From Chalciporus piperatus (taxonomy: Eukaryota > Basidiomycota > Agaricomycetes > Boletales > Boletaceae), in contig JBBPTG010000319.1 of the NCBI GenBank assembly GCA_038093975.1, positions 1 through 24,876 of the forward strand: DNA of 24,876 nt, read 5' to 3'. Shown here piece by piece: positions 9,664-18,132 of this stretch. The notes beneath the pieces were generated by a model that did not search any database, was not told the DNA's origin, and saw only the letters and a list, made by a program, of their open reading frames with translations. The number at the start of each line of letters is the position of its first letter. Position 1 is the stretch's first letter. The translations under genes and the position numbers were made by a program.

Positions 9664-9831
9664 GGGGACTCGTCTTCCTCTGGCTCCTGTTTCGGACCTG
9701 CCCCTGGACTCGGCGGTTTTTCGATTCACACCGCCGTCCGATCCGAATCTAGGCACTCCGAACAGACCCAACATCAGCAGGTGTACCCTCCTCTCTCTTG
9801 TCATCCATTCTCACGATCACAGGCCACGAGT
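9664..9831 (+). repeat. Split direct repeat B1 (168 bp)
   Basis: Identical over all 168 bases to 10062-10229. It starts GGGGACTCGTCTTCC and ends CAGGCCACGAGT. It precedes A2 and is followed by 115 bp with no match at the 5' end of the element. Confidence 0.92.
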
Positions 9832-9946
9832 ATGAGGCTCTGGGGGTGAGGAACGAACCGGTAAGAGCCGGGACTCGTGCCACGGATCGGACTTCGGACC
9901 CTCCGCTTCCCCATATATCCAACCTCTCCTGGTCTTACGCGTCTTC

Positions 9947-9992
9947 CATCCTCTCCTCCATCCACCATCATCCCCATATCATCGCGCAACGC
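9947..9992 (+). repeat. Split direct repeat A2 (46 bp)
   Basis: Exact copy of 4341-4386. It sits between B1 and B2; the 115 bp before it and 69 bp after it match neither outer end. Confidence 0.85.
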
Positions 9993-10061
9993 CCCACCCT
10001 CCCGCGCTCGGCGCTCTCCCTTGTTTTTCTTCTGTCTTCTTTGTGCACCTGTTGCGACCAG

Positions 10062-10229
10062 GGGGACTCGTCTTCCTCTGGCTCCTGTTTCGGACCTGCC
10101 CCTGGACTCGGCGGTTTTTCGATTCACACCGCCGTCCGATCCGAATCTAGGCACTCCGAACAGACCCAACATCAGCAGGTGTACCCTCCTCTCTCTTGTC
10201 ATCCATTCTCACGATCACAGGCCACGAGT
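10062..10229 (+). repeat. Split direct repeat B2 (168 bp), 3' end of the element
   Basis: Exact copy of B1. Its last base is taken as the 3' terminus of the retrotransposon because similarity to B1 ends there. Confidence 0.92.
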
Positions 10230-10289
10230 TGAATTTGCCGCGCCACCTCTTCGACTCTCTCTCACCACTACACCACACCTCAACAACAA

Positions 10290-11112
10290 CAAAACGGCCG
10301 GCGAGGGCTCAAAAGCCCCGCCGGCATCGCCAGGTGAGTGAAAACTCGCTCACCACCATATCCGCTCACCTCGCAAACAGCCTGCTGCCACCTACCACCT
10401 CACTCTCGACACGAAAACGACGAAAACGCGAAAACGCGGCCGGCGTGGGCTCAACAGCCCCGCCGGCTTCACGAGGTGAGTGATAAGCCACCTGCTCACC
10501 CCGCAAACAGCCGCTTGCACTGCTCGGCCCACTACCACCTACCACACCACTCTCGACACGAAAACGACGAAAACGCGAAAACGCGGCCGGCGTGGGCTCA
10601 ACAGCCCCGCCGGCTTCACGAGGTGAGTGAGAACTCGCTCACCACCACATCCGCTCACCCCGCAAACAGCCGCTCGCACTGCGCGGCCCACTACCACCTA
10701 CCACACCACTCCCGACACGAAAACGACGAAAACGCGAAAACGCGGCCGGCGTGGGCTCAACAGCCCCGCCGGCAGCACATGGTGTGTTTTTCCTCACCCA
10801 CCACCATCCTCTCTCACCTCGTACAGAGCCGCTCGGGCTGTCTCCCCCCCACCACCTCGCTCCCTCAAACTCGATCGTAAAAAAACGGCCGGCGTGGGCT
10901 CAGCAGCCCCGCCGGCATCACGAGGTTCGTGTTTCCTCACCCATCACCTCATCCACTCACTTCAACGACAGCCACTCGGGTTGTCTCCCCCCCACCACCT
11001 CCCACCTTCAACCTCGACACCAACACATGGCCGGCGCAGGCTCAACAGCCCCGCTGGCTTCAGAGGTTCGTGTTTATTTGTTGACTAACACACCTACTCA
11101 CCTCGTACATAG
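10290..11112 (+). repeat. Six tandem hairpin + intron-like units, about 145-bp period
   Basis: Each unit holds a GC-rich hairpin and then an intron-like segment. Hairpins: 10297-10325, 10439-10467, 10586-10614, 10745-10773, 10888-10916 and 11030-11058, built on GCCGGCG...GGGCT, loop CAAC, AGCCC CGCCGGC. Intron-like segments, GT to AG: 10334-10380, 10476-10510, 10623-10669, 10782-10826, 10925-10971 and 11066-11112 (47, 35, 47, 45, 47 and 47 nt). Each has CTCAC or CTAAC shortly before the AG. Intervening 'exons' are 95, 112, 112, 98 and 94 nt, not all multiples of three. A plus-strand reading frame crosses several units, but it also reads the intron-like parts and has biased composition, so I do not call a protein. 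The array belongs to the inner right half of the inverted-repeat element. Confidence 0.75.
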
Positions 11113-11249
11113 CTGCTCGTGTTGCATGGCACTTCATTAACTTGTAACTATTGTACCACAATACATGTAATAGTTAGACATAATATATTTCGCATTTTCT
11201 GAACTGTCATAAGGTGTGAATTAATCATAAGATATAGTGAACTAGTAAT

Positions 11250-11775
11250 TGGGACTGGGTGACTGGATTACTGGGTGACTGGATTACTGAGGTGACTGGG
11301 TGACTGGATTACTGGGTTACTGAGGTGACTGGGAGTGACTGGTGACTGGGTTACTGGTGTCACTTGTGTGACTGGAGTGACTGGAGTGACTAGATTACTG
11401 GATCACTGAGTGACTGGATTACTGAGACTACTGGATTACTGGACCACTGAGTGACTAGATTACTGGAATACTGGAATACTGAATGGCTGGAGTAATGAGA
11501 CAACTGGATTGCTGGATAACTAGGGCACTGGGCTACTAGGCTGCTGAGATGACTACATGACTGGGACACTGGGCTACTAGGCTACTGAGATAACTGGATG
11601 ACTGGAACACTGGGCTACTGAGCTACTGAGTCTACTGAAGTGACTGGGCTAATGAACCAATGAGATTACTGAAATGACTGGCTGACTGGATGACTGGGCA
11701 ACTGAGCAACTGGCGTACTGGTTTAACTGATCCAGTCATTCCAGTAACTTCAGACTTTTTGCAGTGTTGCTGATG
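11250..11775 (-). repeat. Right inverted arm, CCAGT-rich subterminal repeats
   Basis: Reverse-complement partner of 2643-3592: the motif reads GACTGGATTACTGGGTGACT on this strand, and the outer 66 bp match the left end at about 61 positions. Its inner edge grades into AT-rich sequence (11140-11250) with no gene and no match to the left side. Confidence 0.8.
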
Positions 11776-11777
11776 TA

Positions 11778-13794
11778 ATCACCATCACACGCTGTCACAG
11801 GTAAGTTTATTTTGAGTGGTTGAAGTCATCAACTTATCTCCACTATTAGGGCGCATACATGCAGGAGATAGCGTGCCTGAAAGATCAATGTAAAGCACTC
11901 GAATTGCAATTGGCCAAAACTACAACCGAACGCGATACCCTCCAGTACGTGTCCTATTTTTGCTACTTATCATATCTCTGAAAGCCTTTACGTCAGAGCC
12001 TTGTTCGACAAGTTGTCTACAGGATTAAAAACCAACACCAGTAACGAATTGCCCCAGTCTGCGCAGTACCCGAATGTACGCTTCTGGCTCCAAGCGGATT
12101 TCGCCGCATATGCCCAGTCGGCCGAGGCCTTGAGCAACAAGGGATGGAAGTTTGCGTGTATCGAAGACTCGAAAGGTATTCAAATCTCAAAGGCAACTCT
12201 TCGATCGCTTCGCTTGAGGCTGCGCGCGATATGGCGAGATCTTGGACTTCGCAAGCTGGCGCCGAGAACTTGGACCAAGGCTACCTTAACCGCACGGGAC
12301 TACGTTTTGGAGAATATGTACAAGACTTACGCATTCCTCACCCTGGGCGAAAATGATTGGAAGCTCGACTACATCTGTTCCCTCGACTATCCGAACTGGG
12401 TACGAAAGAACCTGGACGAGCAGGGCAATCTGAAAATGGTCAAGGAAGAGGACGACTTGGAATCCGACGGCGAGGGCGAGTCGAACCGTGGCAATAAAAA
12501 GCGTAAATCCAAGGGCGGACTCAAGTCAGAAGGACGGGAAAAGAAACTGAAAGGTAAGCGGTCTACCTCGATGGACATCGTGTGTTGACTCCATTCAGTT
12601 TTCGACGAACGTATTCTTGAGGATCTCATCATTATGGACCTAGACTCAAAGGAAGGTATATCCACTCCCACTACACCAACGATCGCTTCGATCCCCTCTA
12701 CGAGCACGAGCGACCGCATACCTGAGAGCGGATTCTCATCGCCAACGATCACTTCGATCCCTTCGATCCCTTCGATCACTTCGATCACTTCGATCCCTTC
12801 GATCCCTTCGACGACCGCGAGCGGCTGTGCATCGCCAACGATCCCTTCGACTCCTCCCATCTCCGAGAGCGGATTCTCGTCGCCAACGATCGCTTCAACA
12901 CCGCCCACGACCGACAGCGGCTGTCCATCGCCAGCTCTCTCTTCAACTCCCCCCATCACCGAGGATGGCAACTCTCCCCAAGGCTCGGAAATGATCGCTT
13001 CAACACCGCCCACGACCGACAGCGGCTATCCATCGCAAGCTCTCGCTTTGACTCCTTCCATCACCGAGGATGGCAACTCTCCCCAAGGCTCGGAAACGAT
13101 CGATTCAACTCCCATCACAGCAGAGGGCTCGTCGCCTGCAAGTACTTCGACTGAGAACAGAAACATCGAATTGCCGCCTGCAATTGCCAGTGCCAGTTCG
13201 ACTTCCCTCATGATCGCTCCCACGTCAAACGAAGACCTTGGCACTATTACTATACTCAACCCACTGTAAGTAACACAGCATATCTCGTATGTATGCTGAC
13301 ATGTTTGTCAGTGGAGCGCTCTCGAAGTCTTCACTCAACATCAAGACACCAGTCTTGCCGCCCATACCAGTGTCAGCCAAAGGAGTTGATACCAAGAAGG
13401 ACCCCGAGGGCGAAGGAAAGCGCACGAAAGAGGGCCCAAAGCGCAAGTTCCGGCCAGGGAATACCAAGACTGCATAGTAAGAAATTCCATCTGACGTATC
13501 CTCCTACTGACGTCCATGTGTTCAGCAACCTTTGCGGATGGCGTTGGGTTAAACAGGTGAACGAAAGGGGAACGAGGGAAGAGTTCCGAGCGTACTGGGA
13601 CCAGCTCAGCGCCGCACAAAGAGATGTGAGTATGTTAATCCTTTCATTTCTCTCGCTAATACATTCGAGCCAGGCATATAAGAAAGAATTATCGGTATTG
13701 GTAAGTGTGCATATCATGTTATGACGCAAGCTAACGAGATTATATTGATAAGAACGACTGGAATGATGACACCTTCAATGGTGAGATGTATTAG
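11778..13794 (+). pseudogene. Tnp2-element companion gene, remainder
   Basis: Exons: 11778-11800 (rest of exon 1), 11850-11944, 11997-12553, 12599-13265, 13312-13476, 13526-13625, 13674-13700 and 13753-13794; introns are 45-53 nt with GT...AG ends. With 2483-2642 they total 1836 nt, exactly 612 codons with stop TAG 13792-13794. Order: short coiled coil (ACLKDQCKALELQLAKTTTE); a conserved-looking domain (NVRFWLQADFAAYAQ ... SKATLRSLRLRLRAIWRDL ... ENDWKLDYICSLDYPNWVRK); a basic NLS-like stretch (NKKRKSKGGLKSEGREKKLK); a long Ser/Thr/Pro-rich linker with TIASTPPTTDSG repeats; and a C-terminal module (NLCGWRWVKQVNERGTREEF ... WNDDTFNGEMY). I recall similar proteins beside Agaricomycete Tnp2-like genes; molecular function unknown. 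The gene is now inactive because of the exon 1 insertion. Confidence 0.75.
12749..12811 (+). repeat. 9-bp coding microsatellite in the companion linker
   Basis: Seven consecutive TTCGATCCC/TTCGATCAC units encode alternating SIP and SIT tripeptides. The period is a multiple of three, so expansion keeps the frame. It lies in the Ser/Thr/Pro-rich linker, which also contains longer repeats around TIASTPPTTDSG. Confidence 0.8.
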
Positions 13795-15283
13795 AGACGA
13801 CACCATCACTATCGACCTAGATGGACGCACGTATGCCGGATGTTCTGCTGCAGGGACTCGCGTCTTTACGTTTCTGAGCTACATATGTTTATTTCCTTCG
13901 CTTTCCGTGTCTTCCTTCACTAGCTTCGCTTTCGGATCGGTTTCTGTATTTTTTTTCGCTTTCGTGTACCCTGCTAGAGCGCTGTATTTCGAATGCCGTG
14001 TATTACAATGCCTGTTGCTAATATCATATGTGGACATTTGTGAGCATAAAATGTGAGTAATGCTACAGAATGCGGACAGATGGGAGCAGATATTGTATAA
14101 TGTGATTTGAGCGTGATATCATATCAGCGATATCGGATTCTGCTGTATTATGGTTTCGCAATGAAAACATAGGAAAATAGATGAAACCAGCTCCCGCCAT
14201 GCATTGCACTCTCATTCTGTGCGAGAAACATGGCTGGATCTGATACTGTATGTAAAACCGATCACACAGTTAAAAATCATACAAAACCATTTGTGGACAT
14301 ACTCGGACATAGCCAATTCTCACTGGGGATGACGAACCGAGTGGCTGTGTCGATGCAGACCGCATGTCGAAGCTCGAAATGAGCCAGTCAAACCATCCGA
14401 GAGTCATACAGGCTGAGCCAGGTGGCAAGACGAACCGCGAATGATCGGGAGACGTTGAAAGCGGTCGGGGAGCGATGAACAATGAAGGGAAGAGTTGAGG
14501 ATTGTTCAGAGACGAGGACTCGGAGGAAAAAGGGCAGAACGACGAGACACATCGAAAAGTGTTGATCGAGGGGGAGAAACATTCACAGATCGTCAGCAGG
14601 ACACGACGAGCGAGGACGACTCACCGTGGCCATCCCCACATCATTTGCTGAGTCCCCACCATCCAACAACCTGCATCCTTACGAGCGACCACGACGACGA
14701 AAATGGTTGAACACGCGATGTGATCACACAGCCGCACGGAACGCGCCATGCGACAATATGGTCGCAACGGGACCTCGACGGATCGACCCAGAACGCCGAG
14801 AAGGCGATCCAAACGACGACAGCAATGTACCGAACCCATCAAGTCGAATCGAGCGAGAATGACGACGCAACAACATCAGCAAATCTACACATTACTTAAT
14901 CATGCTTAAACGAAACTTAAAGCAAGCTTGTGCGCCCTTCACACAAAGTAATCTGAAGTAGCTCTAAGTAGATCACTCGACTGGAAACCAACTTATGCCT
15001 ACTTATCGAGCACTTGACGGGCATGTGTGAGCAGACCAAAACACCATTCCATAAGCATGTAAGTGACTAAGTAGCTAAGAGCTCTAGTCGAGAAGCGGGC
15101 GTGCCAGTGGGTATCTGACAATCACAGCAATCAGATTGTCCGGATGGCACGTGCGCCGTGAAAAATGTGAAAAAAAAAATACAAAAAAGCGGGGGGAGAG
15201 CAACCTGTGGGACAAAAAGGAGGAAAAGCATCAAAGCGGAGGACGTGATCAAAACAGCAAAGATATCAGCACGAAACAAATGA
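13795..15283. other. No supported gene; likely element ends and junction DNA
   Basis: About 1.5 kb between the companion-gene stop and the minus-strand gene of the next element. Reading frames here are short, overlap on both strands and carry no recognisable motif. There are A-runs at about 15170-15189. The right terminus of the Tnp2 element and the left terminus of the Plavaka element should both fall in this interval or close to it, but I could not identify either by eye. Confidence 0.5.
14882..15080. repeat. Cluster of ACTTA/TAAGT motifs, possible subterminal region
   Basis: ACTTA, CTTAA, TAAGTAG and TAAGT occur repeatedly in both orientations (for example CTCTAAGTAGATC, ACTTATGCCTACTTATC, GTGACTAAGTAGCTAAG). 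Short motifs clustered in both orientations are typical of transposase-binding subterminal DNA. The right end of the Plavaka element is beyond the window, so no partner can be shown. Confidence 0.3.
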
Positions 15284-15464
15284 TTAGCAGGGCACAGGGG
15301 AAGAGGGGGGGAGAGAAGCAGCGGGAATGGCAAGCAATGAGAACGCCGGCGAGGAGGCATGGGAACACAGTGACGAGCGAATGACGAGAAGCAGAGAAAG
15401 TGTGGGCGTGCATTCTGAACATTCGAAGCGAATTAGCAACATCTGTACGGAGAGAAAAAAACAC

Positions 15465-17940
15465 CTACAGATTGCGGCATAGTCATCCTCCTCATCCTCG
15501 TTGGAACCCTGTGGACCGCCAGCAGATTGAGGGTTCTGAAGAACAAAGATGCGTGCCATCTCCATGATGCCCCAACACTGGATGTGGGTACGACGTTGCG
15601 CTGCTTCAGTCAGCTTCCTGGTGACCGAGCCCCAATTCTGTTCGGAAAATGCAAAGGCGTTGGTTGTAACCTTTCCAGAGGTCTTGTTGAGCATGACCGG
15701 TGTCTTCAAAGCCTTGCCTCGGGACTCAATGTCGAGTTCAACGTTTCCAGCTTGGATTAATACCAGCGCGCGCTGAATCTACCAATCATGCGCCAATTAG
15801 CTTGATGTGAGTGAACGAGGACTACTGGAAGACTTACCGCAGCCCCACAGAGGCCTAGGATACCCTTGAATCCATGGTGGGCCAATTGCGTGCAGTCTAA
15901 CGATTCCACAAACAAAAACCCCTTGATAGATGGCAGGTAGGTGGTTGCCAGCAGACGAGTGCAAAAGTCAGACTTGAACGCCTTTGAGACGTCAGCCCAG
16001 TTGAGGTCCTCGTAAAGGTAGGAGTGCTTGAAGAGCAGCTGGCCAGCCTCCTCGCTGACTCAGATGTTGTCCGGCTCGCAGTCCATGAAGAAGCTAGCAC
16101 AAAGGGTTAATGCCGCCGAACCTACACCATGTCGCCATTCACAAAGCCGTTGGTAAGCCTATAAACCGATCAGGAAATTAATGTCATAAAGTTGAAAGAA
16201 ATGAAATGATAACTGACCACGCTCACGAGCTTGGACTTCTCAGTCGCCGCTGTCTGCAAAAGATCGACAGTTGGATAAGCCACGGCTAAAATATCCGTCA
16301 AGACTGTGGCGATCTGTTTCTTGGAGATGTTCCAGATGTTCTGCTGGTCAGCAGCCCAAAGGAATAGTGTCGGGATGATGGCACGTCTCCATCTGTCTTG
16401 CTTGAAGAATTCGCTGGGGATATTGATCTCCTTTGTCGCCTCGCCATTACCAGTCGGCGCAACCGTGCTCGGTGATGTTGGCTCCGACTTGACTTTCTTG
16501 GCAGGACGTTTATGAGACACTTCAGCAACTGTGACAGCAGCAGCCACGGCAGTGACAGATGACTAGAGGTTTTTGATGAATTGGAAGGTGATGGGAACAT
16601 TGGATGTATCAGCTGATCAGCGTGTTCGAGACAGTAGAATGGGACATCACCTCAGTTGTCATATGGAGTACACCCGATTCAAGTTTGGGTGTGTTCAGTG
16701 TGTTCAGTGTGGTGTCCTCATGATCCACGCCCTCAGCGTCTATATTGTCCACAGCGTATTCAGCATCAAATGCAGCAAAGCTTTCGTCTACATCCTCCCG
16801 CTCCTTTCGCTTGAGTGAGGGAGGCGCAGGCCCACTGGCAGCGTTGCCAGCCGATTCGTCCTCTGGCACGCTGATGCCGATGATGGCAGCCTTGACAGCG
16901 TGAGTACTTCAATACCATCCAATTGGTTGTGAACACTTACCGGACTTTGTGTGAAAGCGCCCACTGCAGCCCTCTCCTCTGAATCATCCTCCATAGCTTC
17001 ATCAAATCCGCCGAACTCGTCCAATCCATGTTCCGGTAAGTCTGCAAAAATTGTTGTCGCTGAACTAGTGAGGCTTGCGGTCTGCTGCACCGCTGCTTTC
17101 TCCTTGCTTACACTTGAGGCACGGGAATGTCCTTTGTTCTTGGATTTGCCAGATACGTCGACCACATCCGCCCAGTTTTTGATGCGTCCAGCTAGGGCAC
17201 TCTTTGCAGCAGACCTATTGGAGAGAGCAACATCCCAGAAGAACAATGTGGCCTCAGTGAGCAAGAGCATATCGTGGTGGGAAAAACAAAGACACACAGT
17301 TTGGTTGTTTTGGTAAGATCATCTGTCGCCACACCTTTCCGCTCCGCCTCCTTTGCTTCAGAAGCAATCTTCAGAGCCTCACGCAACCTTGTGTTAGAGG
17401 ATTTCCTATGGCCTGTGATAATCACCTCATGATCTACCGGCGCGTTTATGAACTGGGAGCTTGGCAGGACCTCCATGCCATCGATGATTTGAGTGCCAGT
17501 GGTAGGTGATGTATTTTGTTCTACCGTCACGGTATAGTCGTCAATTTATGTAACCCACAGAATACCAGATACTTACTCCCTCCACTGGCTTTACGGGTAC
17601 TAGTTGCCACCTCTAATACAAGCAGTGGTGAGCACATGACATGCAAACACACTCGCATTTGGCACTCACTATCTTTGGCAGAAGCCCGACCATTCCCTTT
17701 TGCCCGAGGTTGGACAGGCTTCGGTGTGGTGCTTGTGGCCTGCTGACTCTTCATTTGAGCTTCCAGGTCAGCCACCTTCTGTATGGCTTGAGCCAATGCT
17801 GCCTCTTTCTCGGCGCGTGCGTTTGCAATGAGCGCGTCATCCGCTTTCTTCTCAGTGGGTGTTCTTCTCTTGGCGGGAAGGTCCAGCAAACCGAGGTGTT
17901 TGTCAACATTCGAGGGACGAGTCTTGCGAGTAGTAGACAT
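15465..17940 (-). pseudogene. Plavaka-associated companion gene with one in-frame TGA
   Basis: Exons on the minus strand: 17670-17940, 17577-17612, 17298-17520, 16941-17214, 16651-16890, 16218-16562, 15838-16158 and 15465-15778; introns 50-83 nt, all GT...AG, with phases agreeing at every join. ATG 17940 begins MSTTRKTRPSNVDKHLG. Order: coiled coil (about residues 30-70, KKADDALIANARAEKEAALA), charged/Ser-rich linkers with a basic patch (KRPAKKVKSEP), then a C-terminal domain (FFKQDRWRRAIIPTLFLWAA ... AYQRLCEWRHGVGSAALTLC ... FKGILGLCGA ... GKVTTNAFAFSEQNWGSVTR). I recall this domain from uncharacterised Agaricomycete proteins (possibly DUF6532; not sure). Codon ~496 is TGA (16062-16060) within the domain; one C-to-T change from CGA would explain it. 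The 3' end after DDYAAIC is uncertain: the frame could run on to 15284 or splice again. Confidence 0.68.
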
Positions 17941-18132
17941 GGTAAGAATGCAGCTGAACAGTACTATGAACTGACGCGAGGGTGGGGATGTGCCCCACAA
18001 ATTTTCTTTTGACTTTATAACGACCCGGAACCTTTTCCCTGCCAAGGTGCGTAATCCACACTATCAAACCTTCATTAGCTGACATTTCAGCCTTAGTGCC
18101 CTGTCGCCGAAAACGTTCCTTAGTCTACCTCT
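17941..18132. promoter_or_regulatory. Divergent promoter region of the Plavaka gene pair
   Basis: 192 bp separate the two start codons. It contains an AT-rich CTTTATAAC box near 18013 on the plus strand and little else I can name. Both transcripts must start here unless upstream non-coding exons exist. Confidence 0.5.

Larger units (their letters stand above)
4341..10229 (+). mobile_element. Ngaro-type tyrosine-recombinase retrotransposon, apparently intact
   Basis: Three genes lie in order on one strand: gag, RT-RNase H and tyrosine recombinase. They are followed by split direct repeats B1-A2-B2, with A1 at the 5' end. This architecture (no LTRs, no integrase, recombinase last) is known for Ngaro/PAT-like members of the DIRS order. 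It integrates through a circular DNA using the recombinase, normally without target duplication. All three frames are open once two introns are removed, and B1 equals B2, both pointing to recent activity. It lies inside the inverted-repeat element, so it is the younger of the two. The outer limits are taken from the shared repeats; about 115 bp present between B1 and A2 is missing from one outer end. Confidence 0.85.
2643..11775. mobile_element. 9.1-kb terminal-inverted-repeat element, TA target, no transposase found
   Basis: Left and right ends are inverted copies beginning CATCAGCAA and continuing ACTGCAAAAAGTCTGAAG; about 61 of the first 66 bases agree. TA sits immediately outside both ends (2641-2642 and 11776-11777), consistent with a TA target duplication. 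Because TA is palindromic it could instead be the outermost two bases of the repeat. The insertion splits exon 1 of the companion gene, and precise removal restores its frame. Without the nested retrotransposon at 4341-10229 the element is about 3.2 kb, made almost wholly of repeats, so it is probably non-autonomous. The superfamily is not determined: a TA target suggests Tc1/mariner-like or other TA-specific families, whereas dense short subterminal repeats recall CACTA elements. Confidence 0.75.
1..13794 (+). mobile_element. Tnp2/CACTA-like DNA transposon remnant, left end outside window
   Basis: This is the outermost layer of the first half of the window. It contains the 3' part of a Tnp2-type transposase gene, a decayed opposite-strand gene and a spliced companion gene of a type I associate with Tnp2-like transposons in Agaricomycetes. 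The companion is interrupted by the 9133-bp insert at 2643-11775. Neither terminal repeat was identified: the left end lies before base 1 and the right end is somewhere after 13794. Grouping the three genes into one element is inference from their families and closeness, not from seen ends. Confidence 0.6.

Noticed and set aside
4341..10229. DIRS-type or LTR-type classification
   Set aside because: The flanking repeats are split direct repeats, not inverted termini or LTRs, and a tyrosine recombinase replaces integrase; no methyltransferase was seen.
10338..10880. A 180-residue repeat protein read straight through the hairpin units
   Set aside because: The frame crosses the intron-like segments and is Pro/Arg/His-biased, with several overlapping open frames in the same array; openness follows from composition.
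12387..13013. A 208-residue minus-strand frame with GVEAIVGDE-like repeats
   Set aside because: It is the antisense of the Ser/Thr/Pro-rich linker of the companion gene; exon phases and splice signals support the plus strand.
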